From NCBI GenBank assembly GCA_018262095.1, contig JAGTRW010000029.1:1-50823 (forward strand): a stretch of DNA of 50,823 bases. Direction: 5' to 3'. The position numbers and the translations under genes were made by a program. This DNA is from Pseudomonadota bacterium (GTDB taxonomy: Bacteria; Pseudomonadota; Gammaproteobacteria; Burkholderiales; Rhodocyclaceae). Below are positions 34,053 to 42,837 of this stretch, in pieces. The stretch's first letter is position 1; every line of letters starts with the position of its first letter. The notes beneath the pieces are model-generated. The model had not been told where the DNA came from and searched no databases. It saw nothing but the letters and a program-made list of their open reading frames with translations.

Positions 34053-34952
34053 ATGTCTGAAGCAGCTGCTACGCCTGATGGCACCGGGGCCAACAGCGCG
34101 GACGTTTCGCGTATTCTTGGCAATATCGTCATTCCACCTTGCCCGCGTATTGTCCTGGCCATGGTTGAGGAGGCGCGCAGCGATGATCCGGATTTTCTCA
34201 AGCTCGACAAACTGATCAGCGGCGATATGGGCCTGGCTTCGGCGGTGATCAAGACCGCCAATTCGCCGTATTACGGACTCAATCACAAGGTGCTGGCAGT
34301 CAAATCGGCGCTGCACGTGCTCGGGCTCGGCTCGGTGACCAACATCGTCACCCTGCTCGCGCTGCGCAATGCGCTCAGCGGCCCAGGGCAAGCCGCCGAC
34401 CCCTTCTGGGATCAATTCTGGGACCGCACCAACTACCACGCCATCGCCTGTGCGCGTCTGGCGCGTCAGTTGCGTTTCATTTCGATGGACGGCGCCTACA
34501 CTTTCGGCCTGTTCAACGATTGCGGCATTCCCGTTCTCGTCCAGCGCTTTGCCAACTACAAGGAAACACTGCTGCAGGCGAGCACCTCGGACTGGCCGCT
34601 GATCGAATTCGAAAATGAGCGCTATCAGACCACTCACGCGCTGGTCGGCTCGGCGCTGGCGCGCTCCTGGCATCTTCCTGAGCTGGTCTGCAACGCCATT
34701 GGCGAGCACCACAACTTCGATCTGTTCGACGCCGACAACTCGGCAGGCCAGGGCGACGTGGCCGCGCTGGCGGCGATCTCGCTGATTGCCGACTACCTGG
34801 TCAACGATTTCCTCGGTACGCGGCAGGATTCGGAGTGGCAGCGGCATGGCGCGCAAGCGCTCGATTACCTCGGCGTCGACGAGGATGAGCTGTTCGAAAG
34901 CCGCACCGAAATTTTTGACGAACTGCAGGAAACGCAGGCTTATCGTCAATAG
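34053..34952 (+). CDS. HDOD domain signalling protein
   Basis: A 299-residue protein with one HDOD domain (about 20-230). PPCPRIVLAMVEEARSDD, LDKLISGDMGLASAVIKTAN, SPYYGLNHKVLAVKSALHVLG and FGLFNDCGIPVLVQRF are the typical blocks. HDOD proteins act in stress and c-di-GMP-linked control and lack the HD phosphodiesterase metal site. No partner kinase is adjacent. The DUF554 gene converges four bases after its stop. Confidence 0.9.
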   Translation: MSEAAATPDGTGANSADVSRILGNIVIPPCPRIVLAMVEEARSDDPDFLKLDKLISGDMGLASAVIKTANSPYYGLNHKVLAVKSALHVLGLGSVTNIVTLLALRNALSGPGQAADPFWDQFWDRTNYHAIACARLARQLRFISMDGAYTFGLFNDCGIPVLVQRFANYKETLLQASTSDWPLIEFENERYQTTHALVGSALARSWHLPELVCNAIGEHHNFDLFDADNSAGQGDVAALAAISLIADYLVNDFLGTRQDSEWQRHGAQALDYLGVDEDELFESRTEIFDELQETQAYRQ

Positions 34953-34956
34953 CCGT

Positions 34957-35673
34957 TCAGCCGACCAGCCGTAGCCAGAGCGCGGTGATCGGCATGATCA
35001 GCAGCAGCGACGGCAGCATGTTGACGATCGGAAAGATCTTGATGCCACAGATGCGCAGCCCGGTGGCGAGCATGATGAGCCCGCCACACGCCGAGAAATC
35101 GGCCTGCATCGCCGGCGTCAGGATCGGAACCAACAGATAGGCGCCGTAGAACAGCGCGCCCTGAATCACAATCTGCGGCAGCGCGATCGCGGCGACCAGA
35201 AAGCCCAGTTCGGCGGCAAAAATCAAGGCGGTGAACAGGTCTAGCACCGACTTGGTGAGCAGGATGCTGGCGTCGCCGGTCATCCCTTCGTGCATCGCGC
35301 CGAAGATGCCCATTCCGCTCACGCAAAAAAGCACCAGCACGGTCACGAAACGGCTGACGAAATCCGGCGTGTGCGCAGCATCGCTCGACGACGGCAGGAA
35401 GCGTTGTGCGCTGTTGCGCAGCCAGGTGATCGCCAGCTCAAGACCGCGCTCAAGATAGAGCATCTCGCCGATAAAAGCGCCAGCGAGCATCGCCAGAGCC
35501 ACCGCCGGGATGGTATGGACCTTGTTGATCATCACCGTGCCGACTCCCGCCGAGATGATTCCGCAGGTCAATGGCAGCGCATCGCGCACGCGCTTGGGCA
35601 TGCCGTGGGCGAGCAACGCGCCCAAACCGCCACCGACCAGCAGCGCCGAACTATTCACCAACGGACCGAGCAT
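34957..35673 (-). CDS. DUF554 membrane protein
   Basis: A 238-residue protein with six to seven hydrophobic segments. GPLVNSSALLVGGGLGALLA opens it, followed by GIISAGVGTVMI, the charged loop ERGLELAITW, CVSGMGIFGAMHEGMTGD and GGLIMLATGLRICGIKI. These blocks identify DUF554 (YdfK/YqgA-type). Transport is suspected for the family but not established. The gene is divergent from the LysR regulator. Confidence 0.9.
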   Translation of the reverse strand: MLGPLVNSSALLVGGGLGALLAHGMPKRVRDALPLTCGIISAGVGTVMINKVHTIPAVALAMLAGAFIGEMLYLERGLELAITWLRNSAQRFLPSSSDAAHTPDFVSRFVTVLVLFCVSGMGIFGAMHEGMTGDASILLTKSVLDLFTALIFAAELGFLVAAIALPQIVIQGALFYGAYLLVPILTPAMQADFSACGGLIMLATGLRICGIKIFPIVNMLPSLLLIMPITALWLRLVG

Positions 35674-35749
35674 GCCATTTCCTTCGCGAAGCCATGCCGC
35701 CTTCCGATGCCAGCACGCCGTACGCCGGAAATCTAATCGATCATGGTTG

Positions 35750-35838
35750 TTTTGATATGAGTGTCGAATGATAATCTTCTGTCGACAGGAAAAAAAATAC
35801 CGTTTTTGTAAACTTCAAACTATTTTGATATGGGTGTG
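35750..35838. promoter_or_regulatory. Direct repeats in LysR promoter region
   Basis: TTTTGATATGAGTGT at 35750 and TTTTGATATGGGTGT at 35823 form a 15-base near-perfect direct repeat 73 bases apart, between the divergent DUF554 and LysR genes. The second copy sits just before the LysR start. It may be an operator. No typical T-N11-A palindrome is obvious. Confidence 0.4.
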
Positions 35839-35842
35839 AAAA

Positions 35843-36730
35843 ATGGACCTCAAGCGCATGCGTTATTTTTGCACCATCGTCGAACAAGGCCAGATCAGCC
35901 GCGCGGCACGCGCGCTGAACATGGCGCAGCCGCCGCTAAGCCAGCGGCTGCGCGAGCTCGAAGACGAATTCGGCTACCCCCTGTTCACCCGCGAAGGACG
36001 CGCGCTGCACATCACCGACGCCGGCCAGCTCTTCTATCAACGCGCGCGCGACATCCTGCGCGCGGTCGATGAGGCGCGCGACGACGTAATCCGCGTCGCC
36101 GCGCAGAGCGGACCTGCGCTGCGCATCGGCCTGTCGCCGACCTGCAAGAGCTTCTGGATCGCGCACTACCAGGCTTTGGTTTCTGTTTTTCCCGACCACC
36201 TGATCGGTCTGGTGGTCGGCGACTCGAGCTACCTCGAACACCTGCTGCAGATCGGCAAGCTCGACGTCGCGCTGATGCAGCCGCCGCTGCACGCCGAAAA
36301 CTTCGTCAGCCACCGCATCGCGACGTGCCGCAGCGTCGCCGTATCGCGCAAGGGAATGCTGCCAGCGCGGCTGCGCAGCCTGTCGCTCAAAGAACTCGCC
36401 CGCCACCCGCTGTTGCTGTTGCGGCGCTCGGTCGGCATCGGCAGCTATGAACGGCTGTTGCAAGCCTTTCACGAGGCCGGGCTGAGCGCCAACGTCGCGC
36501 TCTACTGCTCCGACGTCGACGTCCTGCTCGAACTGCTCGAACAGGGATTGGCGGCGATCGCCGTCGTCCCCGAAAGCGAAGCCGGCGCCAACGACTTCGA
36601 AGTGCGACCGATCGACGTCGACCTTCCCGACTATCACCTGGCGGCAGTATTTGGCAAGGCCAACGACGAGCTGATCGGCCGCGTGCTCGGCTGCTGGCAG
36701 AACGACGCCCGCACCGGCTGGACCGGCTAA
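35843..36730 (+). CDS. LysR-family transcriptional regulator
   Basis: A 295-residue LTTR. The winged helix at 1-60 contains MRYFCTIVEQGQISRAARALNMAQPPLSQRLRELE, split here as helices 2 and 3 of the domain. LGYPLF-type text appears as FGYPLFTREGR. The effector-binding domain covers about 90-290. It converges with the iron-alcohol-dehydrogenase gene, whose stop is two bases away. It may control the nearby acid-sugar cluster, by position only. Confidence 0.9.
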   Translation: MDLKRMRYFCTIVEQGQISRAARALNMAQPPLSQRLRELEDEFGYPLFTREGRALHITDAGQLFYQRARDILRAVDEARDDVIRVAAQSGPALRIGLSPTCKSFWIAHYQALVSVFPDHLIGLVVGDSSYLEHLLQIGKLDVALMQPPLHAENFVSHRIATCRSVAVSRKGMLPARLRSLSLKELARHPLLLLRRSVGIGSYERLLQAFHEAGLSANVALYCSDVDVLLELLEQGLAAIAVVPESEAGANDFEVRPIDVDLPDYHLAAVFGKANDELIGRVLGCWQNDARTGWTG

Positions 36731-36731
36731 A

Positions 36732-37889
36732 TCAGACCAGCTGCTGATAAATCGCGGCGATGTCGGCGCGGCTCATCGCGCGCGGATTGTTGTCGAGCAG
36801 GCGAGTCACCTTGGCGGCGCCGTCGACCAGCGTCTCGAGGTCGGCCGCGGTGATGTTCCACTGCTTGAGGTCAGCCGGGATCGCAAGATCGCGATTGAGC
36901 GCGAACAGCGCGTCGACCACCGCGGTCGTCGCTTGCTGCGGCGAGCGGCCGGCAACGTCGATTCCCATGGATATTGCCACGTCGCGGAACTTCGCTTCGT
37001 TGCCGACACCGTTAAAACGCATCACGTAAGGCAGCAGGATGGCGTTCGAGACGCCGTGCGGAATGCGATACTTGCCGCCGAGCGGATACGCCAGCGCATG
37101 CACGGCGGTGGTGCTCGAAGTGGCAATGCACATGCCGCCGTAGTAAGCGCCGAGCAGCATGTCGTGGCGCGCATCGAGGTCGCTACCGTCGGTGTACGCA
37201 CGGCGAATGCTGCGCGCAATCAGAGCGATCGCCTTGAGCGCCAGCAATTCGGAAAAAGGATTGCCCTTCTTCGACATGTAGCACTCGATGGCGTGCGTCA
37301 ATGCGTCCATCCCGGTCGACGCGGTGATCGCCGGCGGCAGGCCGGCGGAGAGTTGCGGATCGAGAATCACGCAATCGGGAATCAGCTTGGGACTGACGAT
37401 ACCGACCTTGAGTTCGTCCTCGGGAACCAGAACGATGCTGTTGGGCGTCGCTTCCGACCCGGTTCCGGCAGTGGTCGGGATCATCAGCGTCGGCACGCCA
37501 CGCTTGGCGATCGTCGCCTTGCCGCGCAGCAGGTCGCGCAAAGCGACGTCGCTCGCGAGCAACACGGCGACGATCTTGGCGACGTCCATCGCGCTGCCGC
37601 CGCCGATGCCGACGATGAGGTCGTACGACTGCGCGCTGGCGCTTGCCAGAATCGCCTCGACCTGGCCGACGTCGGGTTCCGGCGGCGTGCTGTCGATCAC
37701 GGTGACAGCCACGCCGGCCGCTTCGAGCAGCGCTTTCGGTTTGCCGAGCAGGCCGGCGCGCGCGACGCCCTGGTCGCTGATGATCAGCGCTCGCGTCGCT
37801 CCAAGATCGGCGGCGATCTCCTTGATATGCTCGATGCTGCCGGCGCCGGCGAAGGTGCGGCCGGCGCTCAAGAGTGAATAAGTGCTCAT
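36732..37889 (-). CDS. Iron-containing alcohol dehydrogenase
   Basis: A 385-residue group III dehydrogenase. GIGGGSAMDVAK binds NAD(P), and PTTAGTGSEATPNSI is the family signature. Metal ligands are D and H in MDALTHAIEC and H in AVHALAYPLGG and RIPHGVSNAILL. All are present. In a sugar-acid cluster it probably oxidises or reduces a hydroxy-acid or aldehyde intermediate, but the substrate cannot be read from the sequence. It is last on the minus strand of the catabolic cluster, separated from the BNR gene by a 120-base inverted repeat. Confidence 0.92.
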   Translation of the reverse strand: MSTYSLLSAGRTFAGAGSIEHIKEIAADLGATRALIISDQGVARAGLLGKPKALLEAAGVAVTVIDSTPPEPDVGQVEAILASASAQSYDLIVGIGGGSAMDVAKIVAVLLASDVALRDLLRGKATIAKRGVPTLMIPTTAGTGSEATPNSIVLVPEDELKVGIVSPKLIPDCVILDPQLSAGLPPAITASTGMDALTHAIECYMSKKGNPFSELLALKAIALIARSIRRAYTDGSDLDARHDMLLGAYYGGMCIATSSTTAVHALAYPLGGKYRIPHGVSNAILLPYVMRFNGVGNEAKFRDVAISMGIDVAGRSPQQATTAVVDALFALNRDLAIPADLKQWNITAADLETLVDGAAKVTRLLDNNPRAMSRADIAAIYQQLV

Positions 37890-37938
37890 ATTGGTCTGTC
37901 TCCTGCTGAAAAATAATGAACCGTCAAAAGCTTGACTT

Positions 37939-38063
37939 AACCACAGCGGTCACGGCGGGCACGGCGAGAAAAGCAAGAGTCCATGCGGTATTGATTTGAT
38001 CGATGCCAAGGCAATTTCATAAGACTTTATGTATTTCGCCGTGTTCGCTGTGTCCGCCGTGGT
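37939..38063. repeat. CACGGCGAA-type inverted repeat, copy 2
   Basis: Left arm 37939-37972 (AACCACAGCGGTCACGGCGG...) and right arm 38034-38063 (TTTCGCCGTGTTCGCTGTGT...) pair imperfectly across about 60 unrelated bases. It lies between two co-directional genes, so it may separate two transcripts. Confidence 0.8.
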
Positions 38064-38109
38064 CAATCGCTTTTTTTTATAGCCGATCCTGCTCCGAAAA
38101 ATCGCCCGC

Positions 38110-39309
38110 TCAGCCGCGTACCCAGTCTTCGGCGACGCGGACGTACTTGATGCGCTGGCGGAAGTAGGTGTAGGCGATGTGCAGCGCGCCGTCGGGCGTC
38201 TGCTTGATCGACGGGTACGAGTACTCGCGGTTGAGTTGCAGCTGCGAGTTGTTGGTCATGCAATAGCCGTCGCCGACGTCGAGGTTGCGCTTGTACGGCC
38301 AGGTCTTGCCGCCGTCCTCGGAAATGGCGAGCGTCATCGGCGCGCGCGGCGCCCCCCAGAAGGCGGTCTTGCCCGAAGGCGAAGCAAGGGGCTCGACGGC
38401 CGGCGGCGTGCCCTCCGCCACCTCGTCCTCGCTGTCGTCTTCTATTTCGTCGTAGAGCGAGACGCGGCGCTCGGTCGCCTGCGCCGCGCTGATGTCATTG
38501 AAGACCATCGCCAGATGGCCGTTGGCGAGCTGCGTGAACTGGATCGACGAGTTGTTGTTGGGCAGTTCAGTGGCGGCCGGCGCGCTCCAGGTCCGACCGC
38601 GATCGGCCGACCGACTCATGTAGATGTTGTCGGCCCAGCGGCTGCGGAAGAACGCCAACAAGGAAGCGTCGGCGAGTTGCTCGACGTTCATGTGCACGCA
38701 GCCGACGCTGTCCGGCACCTCGTATTCGCGCCACGTCGCCCCACGGTCGCTGGAAATGCGCACGGCGCTGATGTCGTTGTTGCCGACCCACTTCTCGCCC
38801 GGCTGCGTTCTGCAATAGAAAACCGGGACCAGCCAGTCGCCGTTGTCGAGGACGACGACCGGCTGACGAACGAAGGTTCCGGCCTTGTCGAACAGCGTCG
38901 CGACCGGCCCCCAGCTGTGGCCGTTGTCGTCCGAAATCCGGTAACGGACGATCGCCGTATCCTGGTTGCCCGATTTCTGCGCGGTATAGAGCAGCCAGAG
39001 CTTGCCGCCCGGCGCCGCGAACAGGATCGGATTTTGCTCCGAGCGCGTCGGATCATCCGAGAGTTTCTGCGGAACGGTCCAGCACGAAGCCCCCTTGGCC
39101 AGCCGCGAGAAGTAAATCGAGATATCGGCGACACCTTCCTGCGAACCGCCGAACCAGACGCACGCCAGATCGCCATTGGCTAAGGGCATCAGGTTGGCGG
39201 CGTGACTTTGCACGCACAGCGTCGGGATGTCGGCGGTCAGCCGCTGCTCGTCGCCAGGCACGCTGACCAGGCAGCCAGCGGCGGAAACGTTCTCAATTTT
39301 GTCGGTCAT
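38110..39309 (-). CDS. Sialidase-like BNR/Asp-box protein
   Basis: A 399-residue six-bladed propeller protein. Four Asp boxes are visible: SDDNGHSW, SSDRGATW, SADRGRTW and SEDGGKTW. SYPSIKQTPDGALHIAYTY near the C-terminus fits the sialidase-family last blade. There is no signal peptide, so it should act in the cytoplasm. An acidic low-complexity insertion (DEIEDDSEDEVAEGTPP, about 285-305) is unusual. The expected Arg triad of true sialidases is not fully traceable. It may process an acid-sugar or glycoside linked to the cluster's pathway. Confidence 0.8.
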   Translation of the reverse strand: MTDKIENVSAAGCLVSVPGDEQRLTADIPTLCVQSHAANLMPLANGDLACVWFGGSQEGVADISIYFSRLAKGASCWTVPQKLSDDPTRSEQNPILFAAPGGKLWLLYTAQKSGNQDTAIVRYRISDDNGHSWGPVATLFDKAGTFVRQPVVVLDNGDWLVPVFYCRTQPGEKWVGNNDISAVRISSDRGATWREYEVPDSVGCVHMNVEQLADASLLAFFRSRWADNIYMSRSADRGRTWSAPAATELPNNNSSIQFTQLANGHLAMVFNDISAAQATERRVSLYDEIEDDSEDEVAEGTPPAVEPLASPSGKTAFWGAPRAPMTLAISEDGGKTWPYKRNLDVGDGYCMTNNSQLQLNREYSYPSIKQTPDGALHIAYTYFRQRIKYVRVAEDWVRG

Positions 39310-39342
39310 GGCACCCTCTTGGATCGATAAAGCTTCAATTCA

Positions 39343-39472
39343 AACCACGGCGACACTGCGGGCACGGCGAAATACCGAACAGATCCCCGATGCAAAAAAG
39401 CTTCGAGGGGAAAAACGAGCAAGGCCTTTTCAATTGAATGCTGCTCGCTGTGCCCGCCGTGTCGCTGTGGTT
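39343..39472. repeat. CACGGCGAA-type inverted repeat, copy 3
   Basis: Left arm about 39343-39372 (AACCACGGCGACACTGCGGG...) and right arm about 39444-39472 (CCGCCGTGTCGCTGTGGTT at its end) are imperfect complements. It lies between the PdxA-type and BNR genes, both on the minus strand. Confidence 0.8.
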
Positions 39473-39478
39473 ACCTTC

Positions 39479-40501
39479 TCATTTCTTCGCGTCGCGCTGG
39501 CGGCGGCCTTCGAGCAACTTGACCGCGTAGTCGACCGCGTCGACCAGGCTGTCGGCGTTGGCGACGCCTTTTCCGGCGATGTCGAAGGCCGTTCCGTGAT
39601 CGACCGAGGTGCGCAGGATCGGCAGGCCGAGCGTCACATTGACGCCGCTGATCGCCTGCCAGACGCCGGTTTCCTCGTTGACATTGAAACCGAGCAGTTT
39701 GACCGGGATATGCCCCTGGTCGTGGAACATCGCGACCACCGCGTCGAACTGCTGGGCGCGCAGCTTGATGAACACCGTATCGCCGGGAACCGGGCCGGTG
39801 ACGTCGTAACCCTTGGCGACGTATTCCCTGATGATCGGCGCGATGATCTCGTCATCTTCCTTGCCGAGGATGCCACCTTCTCCTGCATGTGGATTGAGCG
39901 CGGCGATCGCCAGGCGCGGTTTCTCGAAACCCAGGCATTCGAGCGCGTCGAGCGTGACGTCGAAGACTCGGCGCAGACGCACCGGCGTCAATCGCTTGGG
40001 AACGTCGGCGATCGCACAGTGAGTGGTGACGTGCGAGACGCGCATTGGTCCATGCGCCAGCATCATCACCGCGTCGCGCATTCCGGTCAGGTGCGCGAGC
40101 AGTTCGGTGTGGCCTTCGAAATGGTGGCCAGCCAAGTGCAGCGCCTCTTTGGAGAGCGGCGCGGTGACGATGGCATCGGCTTCGCCCGCCAAAACCAGCT
40201 CGGCGGCACGCTTGACGGCGCGATACGCCCATTCGCCGCCGACCGCCGAAATCGTCCCGGTGACGATCTCACCATCGACCGGCCCGACGTCGATCATCGT
40301 CACCGGCAACAGGTTTTGCGCGATATCAACCTGCACGCAGGCCTTCTCGAGCGCCTTGGCGCTGCCGATCACGAGAAACTCGAGGCGCCCGGCGGCAACC
40401 TCGGCGCGCATCTGGTACGCGGCCTTGGCAATAATTTCGGGGCCGATACCGGCGGGGTCACCCATGGTCATGGCCAGACGAACTGCTTTGGTCATTTTCA
40501 A
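39479..40501 (-). CDS. pdxA2: PdxA-type 4-phosphate dehydrogenase (PdxA2-like)
   Basis: A 340-residue NAD-dependent dehydrogenase/decarboxylase. MTMGDPAGIGPEIIAKA is the family start. Zn-site His residues lie in GHHFEGHTELLAHL, MFHDQGHIPVKLLGF and DHGTAFDIAGKG. PdxA proper makes the pyridoxal precursor. Beside a DUF1537 kinase, PdxA2 enzymes instead oxidise D-threonate 4-phosphate to dihydroxyacetone phosphate and CO2. That context is met here: the kinase stop overlaps this start (ATGA). The gene symbol follows that context, not sequence alone. Confidence 0.85.
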   Translation of the reverse strand: MKMTKAVRLAMTMGDPAGIGPEIIAKAAYQMRAEVAAGRLEFLVIGSAKALEKACVQVDIAQNLLPVTMIDVGPVDGEIVTGTISAVGGEWAYRAVKRAAELVLAGEADAIVTAPLSKEALHLAGHHFEGHTELLAHLTGMRDAVMMLAHGPMRVSHVTTHCAIADVPKRLTPVRLRRVFDVTLDALECLGFEKPRLAIAALNPHAGEGGILGKEDDEIIAPIIREYVAKGYDVTGPVPGDTVFIKLRAQQFDAVVAMFHDQGHIPVKLLGFNVNEETGVWQAISGVNVTLGLPILRTSVDHGTAFDIAGKGVANADSLVDAVDYAVKLLEGRRQRDAKK

Positions 40502-41640
40502 TTTCCTTTCCTACGGTTGTCGCCGCCATCGAGCAAGCGAATCATCATCAATAGATCGTCGGCGCCGCCGAAGGCGCCTGAACGCGAATAACAGCGTGTT
40601 CCATCCCAAGCGCCGCCGACCAGCGATGCGCAGCCCCATCCCGTACGGATCGAGGCACCGGCGAGCAGCGCGTGCGCGCCGGTCGCCCGGCAGATGGCGA
40701 GCAAGGTGTCGCCGCCGACGATCAGCAATTGGCCCGGTTGCGGCAGGTCATCGACGATGCGCTGGATGTTCTGCTGCAACAGCGCCATCGACTCGTCCTG
40801 CGTCATCTCGCGCCGTGGCGAGAGATCGAAGCGCGCGTGCGCTGCGCCTTCTCGCGCCAAGCTGATCGCCAGATCGATTTCTTCGCGGCGCGCGCGTTCA
40901 GCGATCGCCGGCGTCGGCAACGCGCCCTTGAGCGCTTCCCACTGGGCATAGAGCACCGGCTGAAAGCTCGCACTGATCAGCACCGTCGGGCCATCGCGCC
41001 GTTGTCGCGGCGGCGCCGCTGCGGCGACCGGCGCCTGGCCCAGGCCGCGGGCCAGCGCATGCGCCAGGCCGGCGCTGCCGCACCACAACAGTTTGAGATG
41101 GCTTGCGCGTTGCGCTTGATCGACGACACGATCGAGGTCGTCGTCGCTCGCCACCTCTGGAATCCAGATCGCGCCGCCGCTCATCTGCGCAGACGAACGC
41201 ACGCCTGAGCGCGCAAAGGTCTCGCGTAGCGGTCCCGCCACCGCCTGACGCGCCGCGCCCGGTTTGACCAAGCACTGATGATCATCGACCGTGATTCGCC
41301 CTTGCGCCGGAAAGGCCGGCGCAAACACGGCGCTGTCAAATTGGCCGTGCTGCATCAGCCAGGCGATTTCGGCAAAGGTATTGCCGCGCAACAGGCTGTC
41401 GACCTTCTTGAAGGCGACGCTGCCCGCTTCGAGCCAGCCGAGCGCCGGCTGCAGCAAAGCTGGCAAGTGGTCGACCGGCACATCGCGGGTCGGCGTCGCA
41501 ACGACCGAAAGCGCAGCGTCGAAATAAGCTTCGCCAGCCGCCGGCGGGCGATCGACAAACACCGGAATGACGCCAGCGAAAGCCGCCGAGGTATCGAGCG
41601 CCCCGGTCAGGTCGTCGGCAAGAATGCGGATGGCGCTCAA
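40498..41640 (-). CDS. DUF1537-family four-carbon acid-sugar kinase
   Basis: A 380-residue kinase of the OtnK/DtnK family, which phosphorylates four-carbon sugar acids. IRILADDLTGALDTSAAFAG is the N-terminal signature, followed by VAFKKVDSLLRGNTFAEIAW and the C-terminal nucleotide-binding LLIVGGDTLLAICRATGA. The start is TTG 41640, which overlaps the DeoR stop (TTGA); longer reading upstream yields only basic low-quality sequence. DtnK with PdxA2 points to D-threonate; OtnK partners (OtnC, OtnI) are absent. Substrate assignment is inference. Confidence 0.85.
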   Translation of the reverse strand: MSAIRILADDLTGALDTSAAFAGVIPVFVDRPPAAGEAYFDAALSVVATPTRDVPVDHLPALLQPALGWLEAGSVAFKKVDSLLRGNTFAEIAWLMQHGQFDSAVFAPAFPAQGRITVDDHQCLVKPGAARQAVAGPLRETFARSGVRSSAQMSGGAIWIPEVASDDDLDRVVDQAQRASHLKLLWCGSAGLAHALARGLGQAPVAAAAPPRQRRDGPTVLISASFQPVLYAQWEALKGALPTPAIAERARREEIDLAISLAREGAAHARFDLSPRREMTQDESMALLQQNIQRIVDDLPQPGQLLIVGGDTLLAICRATGAHALLAGASIRTGWGCASLVGGAWDGTRCYSRSGAFGGADDLLMMIRLLDGGDNRRKGN

Positions 41641-42455
41641 GCGGGCCTCCGCGCAACCGTCAGCTTGACCCCGGCGCCGTGGATCCGCTCGATCTCTTCT
41701 TGCGGCGCGCCGTCGTCGGTGATGATCTCGGCCAGCTCGGCGACCTCGCAAACGCTCATGAACACGCGCGGACGAAACTTCGACGAGTCGACCAGCAGGC
41801 GACGCGAGGTCGCCGACTGCATCAACGCGCGCTTGACCGCAGCGACCTCCGACGAGGTTTCGGAAACGACGCCGTCGGTCACCGCATGCGCGCCGAACAA
41901 CAGCACATCGGCGCGAATCGCTCGCGCGCCGGCGAGCACTTCATCGCCGACCAGCGTATTGCTACCTGGGCGCAATTGACCGCCGAACACATGGACGCGC
42001 AGCGCCGAGCCGGTACCAAGAATCTGGGCGATCTGGATGTCGTTGGTCACCGCCAGAATCTCGATATTGCGCGCCGCAACGGCGCGTGCCGCTTCGAGCA
42101 CGGTGCTGCCGCTATCGAAGATCACGCACTGCCCCGGAACCAGCGATTCGGCGGCGACCATCCCGATCAGGCTTTTTTCCTGCGGCGACAACTCGAGCGC
42201 CGCAGCGAACTCGGGTTCAAAAGTACTGTACTGCTGATGGCGCAGCAGTGCGCCACCATGGGTGCGATCAACCAGACCCTCGTCGGCCAGTGCATCGAGG
42301 TCGCGGCGTAGCGTAGACATCGACACGCGCAAACTACGCGCCAACTGATGCAAGGTTGCCGCCCCGTGGCGGTGCAGAAAGTCGATGATGCGCTGCCGCC
42401 GCTGGGCCGGCAGCAAAGGGCTTGCCAATAGCGGTACTTTTAGAAGTTCGCTCAT
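41637..42455 (-). CDS. DeoR-family transcriptional repressor
   Basis: A 272-residue regulator. The winged helix at about 20-75 contains RQRRIIDFLHRHGAATLHQL and VSMSTLRRDLDALADEGLVDR. The DeoRC sensor domain (about 95-250) has IFDSGSTVLEAARAV and the sugar-phosphate-binding GSRR-like SATSRRLLVDSSKF. It is first in the unit with the kinase and PdxA genes, overlapping the kinase start. It probably senses a phosphorylated intermediate and represses both this unit and the divergent DHDPS-Tct genes. Confidence 0.92.
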   Translation of the reverse strand: MSELLKVPLLASPLLPAQRRQRIIDFLHRHGAATLHQLARSLRVSMSTLRRDLDALADEGLVDRTHGGALLRHQQYSTFEPEFAAALELSPQEKSLIGMVAAESLVPGQCVIFDSGSTVLEAARAVAARNIEILAVTNDIQIAQILGTGSALRVHVFGGQLRPGSNTLVGDEVLAGARAIRADVLLFGAHAVTDGVVSETSSEVAAVKRALMQSATSRRLLVDSSKFRPRVFMSVCEVAELAEIITDDGAPQEEIERIHGAGVKLTVARRPA

Positions 42456-42837
42456 CGTTTCGTCGCGTCAGGTTTAACCACGTTGTCCTCTGTCGATCAC
42501 CGGAAATACCCGCTTCCACCCACCGTGCGTGATACCAATAGCGATCCCGTCTGGTAGATAGTGACATCTTGTGACGTTTTTTGCAATATTTTTATTTCAC
42601 CAAGAATCGCCACAAAAACGTTGTAAAAATTATTTTTTTCTTTATTAACCATATGGTTGAATAATTTCCAGAACAAGCACCAGAAAAAATCATCGTGAAA
42701 CATTGTGAAAGCTATTGACAGACAATGAAGCTTAGATCAATCTAGCGGTGCGATGCCGGCGACAGCCTGACTGCCGTTTCACCCAGGCAAGTATTTGCAG
42801 ATATCCACTCGAATCAGACTGACCAGGAAGCCGATAA
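42456..42837. promoter_or_regulatory. Divergent DeoR / DHDPS-family control region
   Basis: An AT-rich region between the divergent units. A perfect 12-bp palindrome AACCATATGGTT lies at 42647-42658. GTGAAA repeats occur at 42695-42700 and 42705-42710, ten bases apart, and TTTCAC occurs near 42596. TTGACA at 42715-42720 is a good -35 box for the DHDPS gene; the -10 is unclear. The repeats are plausible DeoR operators. Confidence 0.5.

Noticed and set aside
38179-40591. Long plus-strand open frames over the BNR and PdxA genes
   Set aside because: They oppose well-supported genes and show typical antisense composition.
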